The notes beneath the pieces were generated by a model that was not told the origin of the DNA, did not search any database, and saw nothing but the letters and a program-made list of their open reading frames with translations. A stretch of 64,000 bases of DNA. It comes from Pseudomonas putida. Its GTDB lineage: Bacteria; Pseudomonadota; Gammaproteobacteria; Pseudomonadales; Pseudomonadaceae. Numbering within the stretch: position 1 is the first letter of the stretch; each line of letters opens with the position of its first letter. The position numbers were made by a program, and so were the translations under genes. Where the stretch lies: assembly GCF_026625125.1 (NCBI RefSeq), contig NZ_CP113097.1, positions 2,418,001 to 2,482,000 of the forward strand, read 5' to 3'. Positions 53,085 through 61,882 of the stretch are shown here, one piece after another.

Positions 53085-54284
53085 CTAGATATTGCTGGTA
53101 AGGCTCATCAGCGGCAGCATGATGGCGAGCATGATCGCCGCCACCATCACCGCCATGACGATGGTCAGGGTGGGCACCAGCGCCGCGAGCAGGCGGTCGA
53201 TGGTGCGTTTGGCTTCAAGGTCATAGACATCGGCGACTTTGAGCAGCATCGCGCCGAGGGTGCCCGACTGCTCGCCGACTTCGATCATCTGCAGGGCGAG
53301 CTCTGGCAGCAGGGCCTCTGCCGACAGCGCAAGGCTCAGGCTGCTGCCTTGCCTGACCTGCTCGGTGGCGTGCCCCACATGCTCGCGCAGTGCATGGTTG
53401 GCACTGACCTCACGGCCGATCGCCAATGAACCGAGCAGGGTGACGCTGTTGCTCAACAGCGTGCCCAACGTGCGAGCCAGGCGTGCGGTTTCCAGGCGCT
53501 GCAGCAGCGGGCCGCACAGGCGGTTGCGCCACAGGCGCAGGTCCTGGGCCACGCGCCGGCGCGGGTCTCGCCGTGCAGCCAGGCCAAGCCAGCTGGCGCC
53601 GAGCAGCATCAGCAGGCAGGCCAGCCCCCAGGCATTGACGAACTCGCCCAGGGCCAGCACGCCGCGGGTCACCAGCGGGATGGGCACGCCCAGGTCCTGG
53701 AAGATCGGTACGAATTGCGGCACCACATAAGCCAGCAACAGCGCCAGTGAGCCGATCACACCGATCACCAAGAAGGCCGGGTAGATCAGCGCGTTGATCA
53801 CTTCGCCACGCAGTTTGTGGCTTTGTTCCAGATAGCCGCCAAGCTGCGCCAGGGTCACTTCCAGCACACCACCGGCCTCGCCGGCGCGCACCAGGCTGGT
53901 GTAGAACGGCGAGAAACTGCCGGGGTGTTCTTCAAGCGCCTGGGACAGCGGCAAGCCGGCCTTTACCTGCTCGCGCACCCGCTCCAGCACGGCCTGGGCG
54001 GCGGGCCTGCGCACGTTTTTCAGCACGGTGCCCAGCGCCCGGTCCAGCGGTTGGCCGGCGCTGAGCAGGGTCGTGAGCTGCTGGGTGATGGTGACCAGCT
54101 CCACTGGCTGGAACACGCTACGCGCCTTGCGCGAGCGCAGCAGACGGCTGCCTTGCCTGAGTTGGAGGATCAGCAGGCCGCGCCGTTGCAACTGGCGAGC
54201 GGCGTGGTCACGGTCACTGGCGTCCAGTTCGCCTTGCTGTTTGCGGCCTTCGCTGTCGAGCGTGGTATAGGAAAAGCTCGGCAC
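53085..54284 (-). CDS. gspF: Type II secretion platform protein GspF
   Basis: 399 residues if it starts at the GTG at 54284, which has AGGTGG eight bases before it and yields a normal GspF N-terminus, PSFSYTTLDSEGRKQQGELDASD; another GTG at 54293 is possible. The two repeated GspF domains and three membrane helices are visible (LPLSQALEEHPGSFSPFYTSLVRAGEAGGVLE; ELALQMIEVGEQSGTLGAMLLKVADVYD). The gspE stop is 1 base away, so translation is coupled. Confidence 0.9.
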   Translation of the reverse strand: MPSFSYTTLDSEGRKQQGELDASDRDHAARQLQRRGLLILQLRQGSRLLRSRKARSVFQPVELVTITQQLTTLLSAGQPLDRALGTVLKNVRRPAAQAVLERVREQVKAGLPLSQALEEHPGSFSPFYTSLVRAGEAGGVLEVTLAQLGGYLEQSHKLRGEVINALIYPAFLVIGVIGSLALLLAYVVPQFVPIFQDLGVPIPLVTRGVLALGEFVNAWGLACLLMLLGASWLGLAARRDPRRRVAQDLRLWRNRLCGPLLQRLETARLARTLGTLLSNSVTLLGSLAIGREVSANHALREHVGHATEQVRQGSSLSLALSAEALLPELALQMIEVGEQSGTLGAMLLKVADVYDLEAKRTIDRLLAALVPTLTIVMAVMVAAIMLAIMLPLMSLTSNI

Positions 54285-54285
54285 C

Positions 54286-55977
54286 TCAATCACCACCTGT
54301 GACGCGCAGCACTTCTTCAAGCGAAGTGACGCCGGCCAAGGCCTGGCGCAGGCCGTCCTCGTACAGGGTCACCAGCCCGTTGCGCCGGGCGTGGGCCTCG
54401 AGTGTGGCCGCATCGGTCTGGCGCATGAGCATGCCGCGCAGGTCTTCGTCCATGACCAGCAGTTCAGTGATCGCGCTGCGCCCATGGTAGCCGCCGCCAG
54501 GCGCCTGCTCGTTGGGGCGGTACAGCATGATCGGCCGCTGCTGCGTAAAGCGGGCCAACTGGTGGCGCTCGACCAGCTCGGCGGGTGCCTGGAAAGCGAT
54601 ACGGGTGGCTGGGTCGAGACGGCGCACCAGGCGCTGGGCCAGGATGCCCTGCAAGGTGGAGGCCAGCAGGTAACCTTCGACGCCCATGTCCAGCAAGCGG
54701 GTGATGCTGGCGGCGGCGCTGTTGGTGTGCAGCGTCGACAGCACCAGGTGCCCGGTCAGCGATGACTGGATGGCGATGCGGCAGGTTTCGAGGTCGCGCA
54801 TTTCACCGATCATGATCACGTCCGGGTCCTGGCGCACGATCGAGCGCAATGCCGTGGCAAACCCCAGGCCGATGGCAGGCTTGACCTGGATCTGGTTGAT
54901 GCCGGTGAGCTGGTATTCGACCGGGTCTTCCACGGTGATGATCTTGCGCTCGGCGGTGTTCAGGCCCGACAACGCGGTGTAGAGGGTAGTGGTCTTGCCC
55001 GAGCCGGTGGGCCCGGTGACCAGGAAGATGCCGTGGGGACGCGCCAGCAGCTGCTCGATGTTGTGCAGGGTGGGGCCATGGATACCCAGGCTGGCGAAGT
55101 CGAAACGCACGGTCTGCCGGTCCAGCAGGCGCATCACCACCGACTCGCCGAAACTGGTCGGCACGGTGGAGACCCGCAGGTCCAGTTCGCGGCCCTGAAT
55201 GCGCAGCATGATCCGCCCATCCTGGGGCAGCCGGCGCTCGGCGATATCCAACCGGGCCATGATCTTCAGCCGCGAGATGACCGCTGCGGCGTAGCCTGCC
55301 GGGGGGGCTTCGCCTTCGACCAGCACGCCGTCGACCCGGTAGCGCACTTTCAGCTGGGTTTCGAACGGTTCTACATGGATATCCGAAGCGCGGCGGTCGA
55401 CGGCGTGTTGCAGCATCAGGTTGACCAGGCGGATCACTGGCGCCTCGGAGGCCATGTCCTTGAGCTGTTCGATATCGCCTTCGTCGATGCTGTCGTCGTC
55501 CAGGGTCTGGATCAGCGCGCCCATGGCCGAGCGGCCTTCGCCGTAGGCCTGTTCGATCAACGCGGTGATCTCATCGCGGGTCCCCACCACCAGCTCTACC
55601 TGTTTTGCCGCCTGGTAACCGAGTGCCTTCAGCGCATAGTCCGAAAGCGGCACGGCGGCGGCGACCTGCAAGTGGCTGGCGCTTTCGCTGAGGGTGACCA
55701 CGCCATAGTGGCGGGCGAAGCGTTCGGTCGCCACAGGCGGGGTGTCGACACGCTGCCCTTCAAGCCTGGGCACGCCCAGCAACTGGGCATAGGCCGCGGC
55801 CATCTGTTGCTCTCTTACAGCACCCAGGCGCAGCAAAGTGCGCAGCTTTTCATGTTCGCCAATTGCCTGCGCCACGCCCAGGCGTGCAGCACGATTCATA
55901 TCAGCCGGTTGCAATGCGCCAGCATCGAGCAGCCACTCACATATATCGTCAGCAGAAGGGATAGTTGATTTCATCAT
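54286..55977 (-). CDS. gspE: Type II secretion ATPase GspE
   Basis: 563 residues. N1E domain, then the ATPase core: Walker A GPTGSGKTTTLY, Asp box VEDPVEYQLTGINQIQVKPAIGLGFATALRSIVRQDPDVIMIGEMRD and His box LSTLHTNSAAASITRLLDMGVEG. It powers pseudopilus assembly from the cytoplasmic face. The C-terminal region, where most GspE proteins carry two Cys-x2-Cys pairs for zinc, reads RRLDPATRIAFQAP and YRPNEQAPGGGYHGRSAITELL, with no cysteines. It is the first gene of the operon; an AT-rich upstream region should hold the promoter. Confidence 0.92.
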   Translation of the reverse strand: MMKSTIPSADDICEWLLDAGALQPADMNRAARLGVAQAIGEHEKLRTLLRLGAVREQQMAAAYAQLLGVPRLEGQRVDTPPVATERFARHYGVVTLSESASHLQVAAAVPLSDYALKALGYQAAKQVELVVGTRDEITALIEQAYGEGRSAMGALIQTLDDDSIDEGDIEQLKDMASEAPVIRLVNLMLQHAVDRRASDIHVEPFETQLKVRYRVDGVLVEGEAPPAGYAAAVISRLKIMARLDIAERRLPQDGRIMLRIQGRELDLRVSTVPTSFGESVVMRLLDRQTVRFDFASLGIHGPTLHNIEQLLARPHGIFLVTGPTGSGKTTTLYTALSGLNTAERKIITVEDPVEYQLTGINQIQVKPAIGLGFATALRSIVRQDPDVIMIGEMRDLETCRIAIQSSLTGHLVLSTLHTNSAAASITRLLDMGVEGYLLASTLQGILAQRLVRRLDPATRIAFQAPAELVERHQLARFTQQRPIMLYRPNEQAPGGGYHGRSAITELLVMDEDLRGMLMRQTDAATLEAHARRNGLVTLYEDGLRQALAGVTSLEEVLRVTGGD

Positions 55978-56460
55978 GATGGCTTAGTGCAAGTGCTGGC
56001 TATATAGCGGCACTTTACTAGTTGTCAGGCCTTAGGTGGCCCGGAGAATACTTTGGAAATTTAATCGCTGCAACAGCCTATGTTCTTGGGTTTTTAAATG
56101 GGAATTAGCTGGCTTTTTTCAGTGGGCTCGCAAGCATATCATTCCACTAAACCTAATTGCAACTAGGTTTAGTGAGAGGTTTGGAATTGCTATAAATGGT
56201 TAAAAAAAGCATGAAAAAACCAAGCTAAAGGCTTTCGTTGGATTTAAAAGTCGAATATATGCTGTAGTCATGTGCTTAATGTAATTTTGCGATTTGTGCC
56301 GCCCTGTTATTTGGCGTGGTTTTTTCTGGTTTTTGATACGTTGCCGATCGTGCACTTCACGAGCACTTGAACTTTTCAATGAACTGCCCAGACTTACGCG
56401 CCGGCCGGGCCCTGTTTTGCGGTCCGCTAATTCCTGCATTCTTTTTTCGAGAACTATTCG
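55978..56460. other. AT-rich divergent intergenic region
   Basis: About 480 bases between divergent gspE and the small exported protein gene. It is clearly richer in A and T than the genes around it and holds no convincing coding region. It must contain promoters for both directions. The main feature is the palindrome at 56145-56174. Confidence 0.6.
56145..56174. promoter_or_regulatory. 30-bp near-perfect palindrome
   Basis: Arms CACTAAACCTA and TAGGTTTAGTG (11 bases, perfect) flank ATTGCAAC, whose inner TTGCAA is itself palindromic; only one base pair of the 30 bp breaks symmetry. It sits in the middle of the gspE / exported-protein promoter region, so an operator or a strong hairpin is likely. 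The binding factor is unknown. Confidence 0.55.
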
Positions 56461-56703
56461 ATGAATAGACTATTGCTGCCGTTCGTCTGTTCGGCGCTGC
56501 TGGCCACGGCGCCAAGTGCCTTTGCAGATACCCAAAGCGCCACTTCCGATTCAGCGGCCTATGAAGCACGAGAGCAACTGGACAACCAGCGTGAACAACT
56601 GTCCGGCGTCAGCGATGTTGCAAAAGGCGCCACTGACGCCAATGCCTTCGTCGACGCGCCGGTAGACACCGCCGATGCGCCGGCGTTGGTCAGCCAGCCG
56701 TGA
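56461..56703 (+). CDS. Small exported protein, function unknown
   Basis: 80 residues. A signal peptide (MNRLLLPFVCSALLATAPSAFA) precedes an acidic mature part of 58 residues rich in Ala, Asp, Ser and Gln (YEAREQLDNQREQLSGVSDVAKG). No known domain is seen. It lies between the type II secretion operon and the GH3 gene, 46 bases before the latter start, so it may be co-expressed with the GH3 enzyme. Confidence 0.6.
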   Translation: MNRLLLPFVCSALLATAPSAFADTQSATSDSAAYEAREQLDNQREQLSGVSDVAKGATDANAFVDAPVDTADAPALVSQP

Positions 56704-56749
56704 GGCCGCAGGTTTGCCTGCTCCCATTCCGTTCTTGAGGATTCAACCC

Positions 56750-59434
56750 GTGAAACATTTCAGACAGGCCCTGAGCCTGATGGCGCTCGGCGTCATGCAG
56801 GCCTCAGGCGCGATGGCGGCCGGGCCGGCCACCGGCAACGAGGTGGAGGCCCGGGTCAGCTCCATCCTGGACAACATGAACCAGGCCGAGAAGATCAATT
56901 TCACCCGGGTCAATGACGGCCACATGATCCCGCCGCTGCTCAAGTGGGGCATCCAGGGCACGGTGGCCTACGACTCGTCCATGGGCGTGCACGTCAATAA
57001 CGCCACCTTTGGCGCGCAATACCCGTCGCAGTCGGCCCTGGCCGCCACCTGGAGCATCAATCGGGCCAAAGAGTTCGGCCTGGCCATCGCCTATGAAACG
57101 CGTATTTCCGGCGGCCAGCAGATGCTCTCCCCCGGCGTGAACCTGTACCGCACGCCGTACAACGGGCGTTCCGCCGAGTACGTCAGTGGCGAGGACCCGT
57201 TCCTGGGCGCGGTGCTGGCACCGGCCATCGTCAACGGCATCCAGGCCCAGGGCATCCAGGCCAGTGGCAAGCACTACCTCGCCAACGAGCAGGAAGCGAA
57301 TCGCCAGGCGGTCAATGTCGTGGCTGATGAGCGCACGCTGCGTGAGCTGTACTTGCCCGGTTTCGAGTCGATGGTCAAGAACGCCAACGTGGCGTCGATC
57401 ATGTGCGGGTTCAACAAGGTCAACGGCGACTATGCCTGCGAAAACCATCACCTGATCACCGAGGTGCTCAAAGGCGAGTGGGGCTACCAGGGCACCGTTA
57501 TCAGTGATTTCAATGCCATTCACGACCCGTTCAAGGGCGCATGGGCCGGCACCGACCTGGACATGCCCTCGGGCCTGCAGTTCACCGAGGCCAACCTGCT
57601 GCCCTACCTGTGGAGCGGCCAGCTGACTCAGAACGTCATCGATGACAAGGTCAAGCGCAACCTGCGGGCCGTGGTCAGCTATGACTTCCAGGAAAACCTC
57701 AATACGGCGAAAACCCTGGAGCACACCGAGTACGGCCAGCGTGCCGCGCTCAACGCCGCACGTGAAGGCATCGTGCTGCTGCGCAATGCCGATACCGCTG
57801 CTGGCAAGCCGCTGTTGCCTCTGGCGCGCACCGCCAGGATCGCAGTGATTGGCGACTGGGCCGCGCAGGCGCCTGCCTCGCCATTCGGCACCGCCAACGC
57901 GCCACCCAACAGCTACGTCACCGAACTCAGCGGGCTGCAGCAGCTGGCTTCGAACAGCGCCAACGTCACTTACCTGTCGGCGTTGAGCCTCAACCCCAAG
58001 GCGGCAGTCTGGTACCAGCCGACTTCGTCCGGCAGCGGTGTCAGCAATGCCGGGGTGAAGGCCGAGTACTTCAGCAACACCACCCTCAGCGGCGACCCTG
58101 TACTGACCCGCATCGAGCCGGGGGTGAACCTGAACTGGACCACCAGCACCAATGAAACCAACACCGGCACCACTGCCGTGTCAGGCTTCAGCCCGACTGC
58201 GGGTGCGTTCTCCGCGCGCTTCAGTGCCACGATCAAGCCCACCGTCTCCGGTGCGCATGTGTTCAAGGTGCGTGCCGACGGCCCTTACAAGCTTTGGGTC
58301 GATGGCAAGCTGGTGGTGCAGAGCGACGGCGTGCCGTACTCCTCTGACGTGGTCAACGCGCTGACCACCTCGGGCAAGAGCGCTGCCCTGGTGGCGGGCA
58401 AGTCCTACACCGTCAAGCTTGAGTACCGCCGGGTGCAGGGCAACTTCACACCGGCGCTGGGCGGCCTGGCAGGCGTTCAGATGAGCTGGGCGTCCCTGCG
58501 ACCGCCGAAGGATATCGCCAGCTATGATGCCGTGGTGATCGCTGCGGGCACCCACTACGAAAACGAGGGCGAAGGCTCCGACCACGATTACGCGCTGCCG
58601 GACCAGCAGGCCGAGCTGATCAACTTCGTCACCAAAGCCAACCCGAACACCATCGTGGTCACCCATGGCGGCGGCGTGGCCGACATGCAGCCGTGGGCCA
58701 GGAAGGTGGGCGCGGCGCTGCACGCCTGGTTCCCGGGGCAACAGGGCGGCCAGGCACTGGCTGAAATCCTCTATGGCAAGGTGAACCCGTCGGGCAAGCT
58801 GCCGGTGACCATCGACAAGAAGATCGAAGACAACCCAAGCTACGCGTCCTACCCGGACCCGGCAGCCTACCGTGGCGACAACCCGCTGACCGAGATCGAA
58901 TACAGCGAGGGGCTTTACCTGGGTTACCGCGGCTATGACAAGAAGCACGCCAAACCGCTGTATCCGTTCGGCTTCGGCTTGTCGTACACCACGTTCGGCT
59001 ATTCGGACTTGAAGCTCTCGACCAATGTCATGACCCCGGGCAACACCGTGAACGTCACGTTCACCTTGACCAACACCGGTGACAAGGCGGGCTTTGAGGT
59101 CGCGCAGCTGTACATTCAGCCGATCGCCCCCAAAGTCGACCGCCCGAAGAAGGAGCTCAAGGGCTTTACCAAGGTGTACCTGGAGCCGGGCCAGAGCAAG
59201 ACCGTGAGCCTGCCGATCGACTCGCGCTCGCTGGCGTACTTCGTGCAGAGTACCGACAGTTGGGACGTCGATGCCGGCAAGTTCAAGGTGTGGGTCGGCC
59301 CCGACTCGGAACACCTCACGCTGCAGCGCACCCTGGTCACGCTGATGCCGCAACACCTGACCACCCGTGACAGCAACCCTCTACCTGCACCGCTGCAAGC
59401 GGCGGTGCAGGTCAGCGACAGCCAGGCTTACTGA
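56750..59434 (+). CDS. Exported GH3 family beta-glucosidase with PA14 insert
   Basis: 894 residues from the GTG at 56750, with GAGG before it, giving a signal peptide (FRQALSLMALGVMQASGAMA). The GH3 N-domain has ISGGQQMLSPGVNLYRTPYNGRSAEYVSGEDPFLGA and KHYLANEQEANR; the nucleophile Asp is in GTVISDFNAIHD. A PA14-like beta domain (VKAEYFSNTTLSGDPVL to DGPYKLWVDGKLVVQSDG) is inserted in the second GH3 domain, where the acid/base is probably in YENEGEGSDHDY. A fibronectin-III-like domain ends the protein. It would release glucose from beta-glucosides outside the cytoplasm; the adjacent type II system may export it. Confidence 0.9.
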   Translation: MKHFRQALSLMALGVMQASGAMAAGPATGNEVEARVSSILDNMNQAEKINFTRVNDGHMIPPLLKWGIQGTVAYDSSMGVHVNNATFGAQYPSQSALAATWSINRAKEFGLAIAYETRISGGQQMLSPGVNLYRTPYNGRSAEYVSGEDPFLGAVLAPAIVNGIQAQGIQASGKHYLANEQEANRQAVNVVADERTLRELYLPGFESMVKNANVASIMCGFNKVNGDYACENHHLITEVLKGEWGYQGTVISDFNAIHDPFKGAWAGTDLDMPSGLQFTEANLLPYLWSGQLTQNVIDDKVKRNLRAVVSYDFQENLNTAKTLEHTEYGQRAALNAAREGIVLLRNADTAAGKPLLPLARTARIAVIGDWAAQAPASPFGTANAPPNSYVTELSGLQQLASNSANVTYLSALSLNPKAAVWYQPTSSGSGVSNAGVKAEYFSNTTLSGDPVLTRIEPGVNLNWTTSTNETNTGTTAVSGFSPTAGAFSARFSATIKPTVSGAHVFKVRADGPYKLWVDGKLVVQSDGVPYSSDVVNALTTSGKSAALVAGKSYTVKLEYRRVQGNFTPALGGLAGVQMSWASLRPPKDIASYDAVVIAAGTHYENEGEGSDHDYALPDQQAELINFVTKANPNTIVVTHGGGVADMQPWARKVGAALHAWFPGQQGGQALAEILYGKVNPSGKLPVTIDKKIEDNPSYASYPDPAAYRGDNPLTEIEYSEGLYLGYRGYDKKHAKPLYPFGFGLSYTTFGYSDLKLSTNVMTPGNTVNVTFTLTNTGDKAGFEVAQLYIQPIAPKVDRPKKELKGFTKVYLEPGQSKTVSLPIDSRSLAYFVQSTDSWDVDAGKFKVWVGPDSEHLTLQRTLVTLMPQHLTTRDSNPLPAPLQAAVQVSDSQAY

Positions 59435-59442
59435 CCGTCGCG

Positions 59443-60087
59443 CTAGGCCTTGATGAGAGAGGCAAGGCGTAGCAGGTAGGCGTCGAAGACCGCTTCGACG
59501 TCGACCTGGTCCGGGGCGCGCAGCCACTGGATCTGCAGGCCATCCATCACGGCGAAGATCTCGGTCGCCAACAGCGTCGCATCAATGTCCTTGCGCACCT
59601 CACCATGCTCGACCAACGCCGCCATGTGCGCCTGGGCGTGGGCGTGGATCAGCGCGAATTTTTCCTTGTACCAGGGCCAGGCCGGGTGGTGCTCGGCCAG
59701 GCTCTCGACGTTGATCATCATCGAAGCCTGGCATTCAAGCAGGTTCTGCACGCTGAAACTCATGCTCATGCGCAGGAACGCCAGAAAGTTCTCCAGCGTC
59801 GGCGCCATCTCCAGCTCGGCAAACTTCTCCGTTACCCGCCGATCGCGCCGATCGAGCAAGGCCTGCAGCAACGACACCTTGTTGGGGAAGTGGTGCAGCA
59901 GCCCCACCGTGGTGATGCCGGCGATCTCGGCCACGTCGCGCATGGAGGCCGCCGCATAACCGTCTTTGGCGAACACCGCAGTGGCCGCATCCAGCAGCGC
60001 GGCGCGGCGCATCTCACCTTTGGGGGCACGGCGGCGTTTGGTGACCGGTGTGCTGGATGGCTCGGTTTCGTGATCCTGACCTGACAT
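59443..60087 (-). CDS. TetR family transcriptional regulator
   Basis: 214 residues. After a charged N-terminus comes the TetR helix-turn-helix: KGEMRRAALLDAATAVFAKDGYAAASMRDVAEIAGITTVGLLHHFPNKVSLLQALLDRRD. The C-terminal ligand domain is all helical. It is convergent with the GH3 gene (8 bases between stops) and may repress it or the MATE transporter whose gene lies on the same strand beyond the duplicated island. Confidence 0.86.
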   Translation of the reverse strand: MSGQDHETEPSSTPVTKRRRAPKGEMRRAALLDAATAVFAKDGYAAASMRDVAEIAGITTVGLLHHFPNKVSLLQALLDRRDRRVTEKFAELEMAPTLENFLAFLRMSMSFSVQNLLECQASMMINVESLAEHHPAWPWYKEKFALIHAHAQAHMAALVEHGEVRKDIDATLLATEIFAVMDGLQIQWLRAPDQVDVEAVFDAYLLRLASLIKA

Positions 60088-60331
60088 AAACCAACTTCAA
60101 GCTGTGGTGGGTGGTGTGCCGGTTCCGCTGAAGCGGCGAGGGCGATTATGGCAAAAGTTCTAGGCTCTGTTGAAAACCTTTGGAACTCAGAGCCTGTGGA
60201 AGCCTGATTTTCCCTAGAGTTTTCGCTTTTTTTGGCGAAGGATTCTGCCATGTCCAAGTGGTACGAATTTTCCGGCACAGAATGGGAAACAGCCGCAGAC
60301 CTCTTCACCGCCCATCGATGTACAAGAACCC
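60088..60331. other. Intergenic region before the duplicated island
   Basis: About 240 bases between the TetR start and the first repeat copy. The near end should hold the TetR promoter. Short readable frames exist (for example from 60250) but show no known family; part may be the remainder of a transposase 5' region. Confidence 0.4.
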
Positions 60332-60640
60332 CAAGCGTTGCCGCTGGTTCCTGGCCGACAGAGGCTGTGACGCAGAATCCTTGCGGCAATACCCCTATCG
60401 CTAGCGGATGCAGCCGGTGATTGCACTGCGTGACATGAAGCGCAAACCGAAGCCGGGATTACCGCGTCTTTTGCCAAGCCCAATTATCGGCAGCGGAACG
60501 CGATCGAACGGCTGTTTGGTTGGTGTAAGGAGCACCGCCAGGGTACACGCCATTGCACGCTGGCAAGCGCTTCGCTGCGATGGTCGCGCTGGCTTGCTGG
60601 CGGCGGTATTTACGACATTGATTTCGTATAGTGCCTAAAG
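60332..60640 (+). mobile_element. IS5-type transposase 3' remnant, copy 1
   Basis: Broken frames read KRCRWFLADRGCDAESLRQ, then MQPVIALRDMKRKPKPG, then (in another frame) NYRQRNAIERLFGWCKEHR. Together they match the C-terminal catalytic part of IS5-family transposases (RGYDA, and YRQRN-IERLFGWLK in relatives). Stops and frame changes show it is inactive. No complete element or terminal inverted repeat was found. Confidence 0.75.
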
Positions 60641-60975
60641 CCTCTACGTTCGACGAAGAATGGTTGGACAGTAATTTTCCCGCCTTCCTTTGTCGAGACC
60701 GCCCGGATCAGCACAAGCAGCAGGAGCGCCTGAAGAGCAGTTGAGTGTGATTGATGGGGATGTGGTACTGACAGAGGTTAAAGCAGTTATTTCGCGCCGG
60801 CACGTGTAGCAGTAAAAAATTAAAAAACGCATCAATTTTAGTGCGTGAAGCCAAGCAAAACGCAAGATGTGCGATGATTTGATTGGTGGCACAGGGTGCT
60901 ATCATTCGGCAATACCATTAATAGATAAAGGTGCGATCATTTACCGAAAGCACCCACCTCACTTTAAGCAAACAA
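60641..60975. other. Spacer between transposase remnant and profilin gene, copy 1
   Basis: About 335 bases, close to its counterpart at 62190-62529. A 37-codon frame (GTG 60631 to TGA 60744; DEEWLDSNFPAFLCRDRPDQ) is kept in both copies, but nothing shows it is expressed. The second half is A/T-rich. It lies downstream of the minus-strand profilin-like gene. Confidence 0.4.
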
Positions 60976-61365
60976 TCAATAACCCAGCTCAATCAACTCG
61001 TCAGCTAATTTCTCGACAGCAGACGCACACTCAACTAGGGACATCGAGTCATTATGAAAACCAACAACAATCGACTGTTTAGTTTTTGCAATAACAATTC
61101 CGTGACCGCCCCGTCGTCCCAGTATTTTTTTATCGGATATCGATAACACAACATATTTCTTGCCATCCACGGTAATGCCTGTTTTCAAAAGCTCCCCCGA
61201 ATCCAAAATCCCTGCGAGTACGTCGGCTGCTGGCTTTATTTGGTCGGGGGCGATACTTAGTCCGGGCGAGGATACCCACGCCTTTCCATTCAAATCTAGG
61301 ATTGCTCCTTGAGACACAAAGCCAGTTCCCACCAGGTAGTCGTCAATATAAGGTTGCAAACTCAT
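60976..61365 (-). CDS. Profilin-like protein, copy 1
   Basis: 129 residues from the ATG at 61365, with AAAGGT before it. The sequence follows profilin from end to end: MSLQPYIDDYLV, GAILDLNGKAWVSSPG, KTGITVDGKKYVV, GRRGGHGIVIAKTKQSIVVG and VEKLADELIELGY. Plant profilins show the same pattern (MSWQ-YVDDHL, AAIIG-DGSVWAQS, KYMVIQGE, IRGKKG-GGITIKKT, VERLGDYLIEQGY). Of the poly-proline-binding aromatics, Tyr6, Trp30 and the terminal Tyr are kept but Trp3 is Leu. Profilins bind actin and proline-rich peptides in eukaryotes; here a bacterial partner is unknown. It lies 78 bases downstream of the surface-protein tail on the same strand. Confidence 0.85.
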   Translation of the reverse strand: MSLQPYIDDYLVGTGFVSQGAILDLNGKAWVSSPGLSIAPDQIKPAADVLAGILDSGELLKTGITVDGKKYVVLSISDKKILGRRGGHGIVIAKTKQSIVVGFHNDSMSLVECASAVEKLADELIELGY

Positions 61366-61443
61366 AATTTTACCTTTCGAGCAGTGGTTTAATAAACGGG
61401 CATGAGTCGGAATGGAAGATGTGGCCAACTCATACGGTCAATT

Positions 61444-61875
61444 TTACATAGGGTTCGCTTCATTACGAACAGCAAGCTGCACGTATGAATAACACGCTGC
61501 GGCCGAGTATTGGCTGGCGCTGCCTCGATGCACTCCTAGTTTCACGAACGTTATCGAAAACGAATCCGAACGGAACGCACCATCAGTAAAGACCTCTTTG
61601 TAAGTTTTCATCGTTCGGCTCACTCTCCCAGCCCATACGCGACCCATATTTGGGGTATTCAATAAAAACCACAACTGGTAAAAATAATAGGTGTACCACC
61701 GATTTTTCTGAATAGGTGTTTGAGCCCGCCACGTGCAACGCTCGGTCGTACTCGGTTTGACGACGAAATTCACATGGTCAGTGACGCCTGTGGCATCCAA
61801 CTCCACTTCACCCTCTTGGTGGTAATGCCAGCGACATCTGCCTTGACCGTGTCCACATCACTCCGGATCGAGGTA
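61444..61875 (-). pseudogene. C-terminal tail of an Ig-like (BIG1-type) surface protein, copy 1
   Basis: The long open part (61444-61806) reads EVELDATGVTDHVNFVVKP, then TTERCTWRAQTPIQKNRWYT and a unique tail of about 100 residues ending LAVRNEANPM. Just upstream, in another frame, is DTVKADVAGITTKRV; one missing base after this would join the two into the end of a bacterial Ig-like domain such as those of intimin/invasin-type adhesins. So this seems to be the 3' end of a large surface-protein gene, cut off near 61880 by the transposase remnant. The tail itself resembles nothing I know: aromatic-rich, with YTYYFYQLWFLL and SASQYSAAACYSYVQLAVR. Confidence 0.55.
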
Positions 61876-61882
61876 GGCCACG

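Larger units (their letters stand above)
60332..61756. repeat. Imperfect tandem repeat, copy 1
   Basis: This segment matches 61883-63314 in the same orientation with an offset of 1551 bases at the left end growing to 1558 at the right. It contains a transposase remnant, an A/T-rich spacer, a profilin-like gene and the tail of an Ig-like surface protein gene. The spacer is nearly identical between copies, the genes are more diverged. Confidence 0.85.

Noticed and set aside
60232..60420. Short frame beginning MSKWYEFSGTEWETA before the first transposase remnant
   Set aside because: It runs into the transposase remnant in a wrong frame, has no clear ribosome site and no family; not enough for a gene.
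60644..60892. Minus-strand frames shared by both repeat spacers (MRFLIFYCYTCRR...)
   Set aside because: Conserved only because the whole spacer is duplicated; no ribosome site, and substitutions show no coding pattern that I can see.
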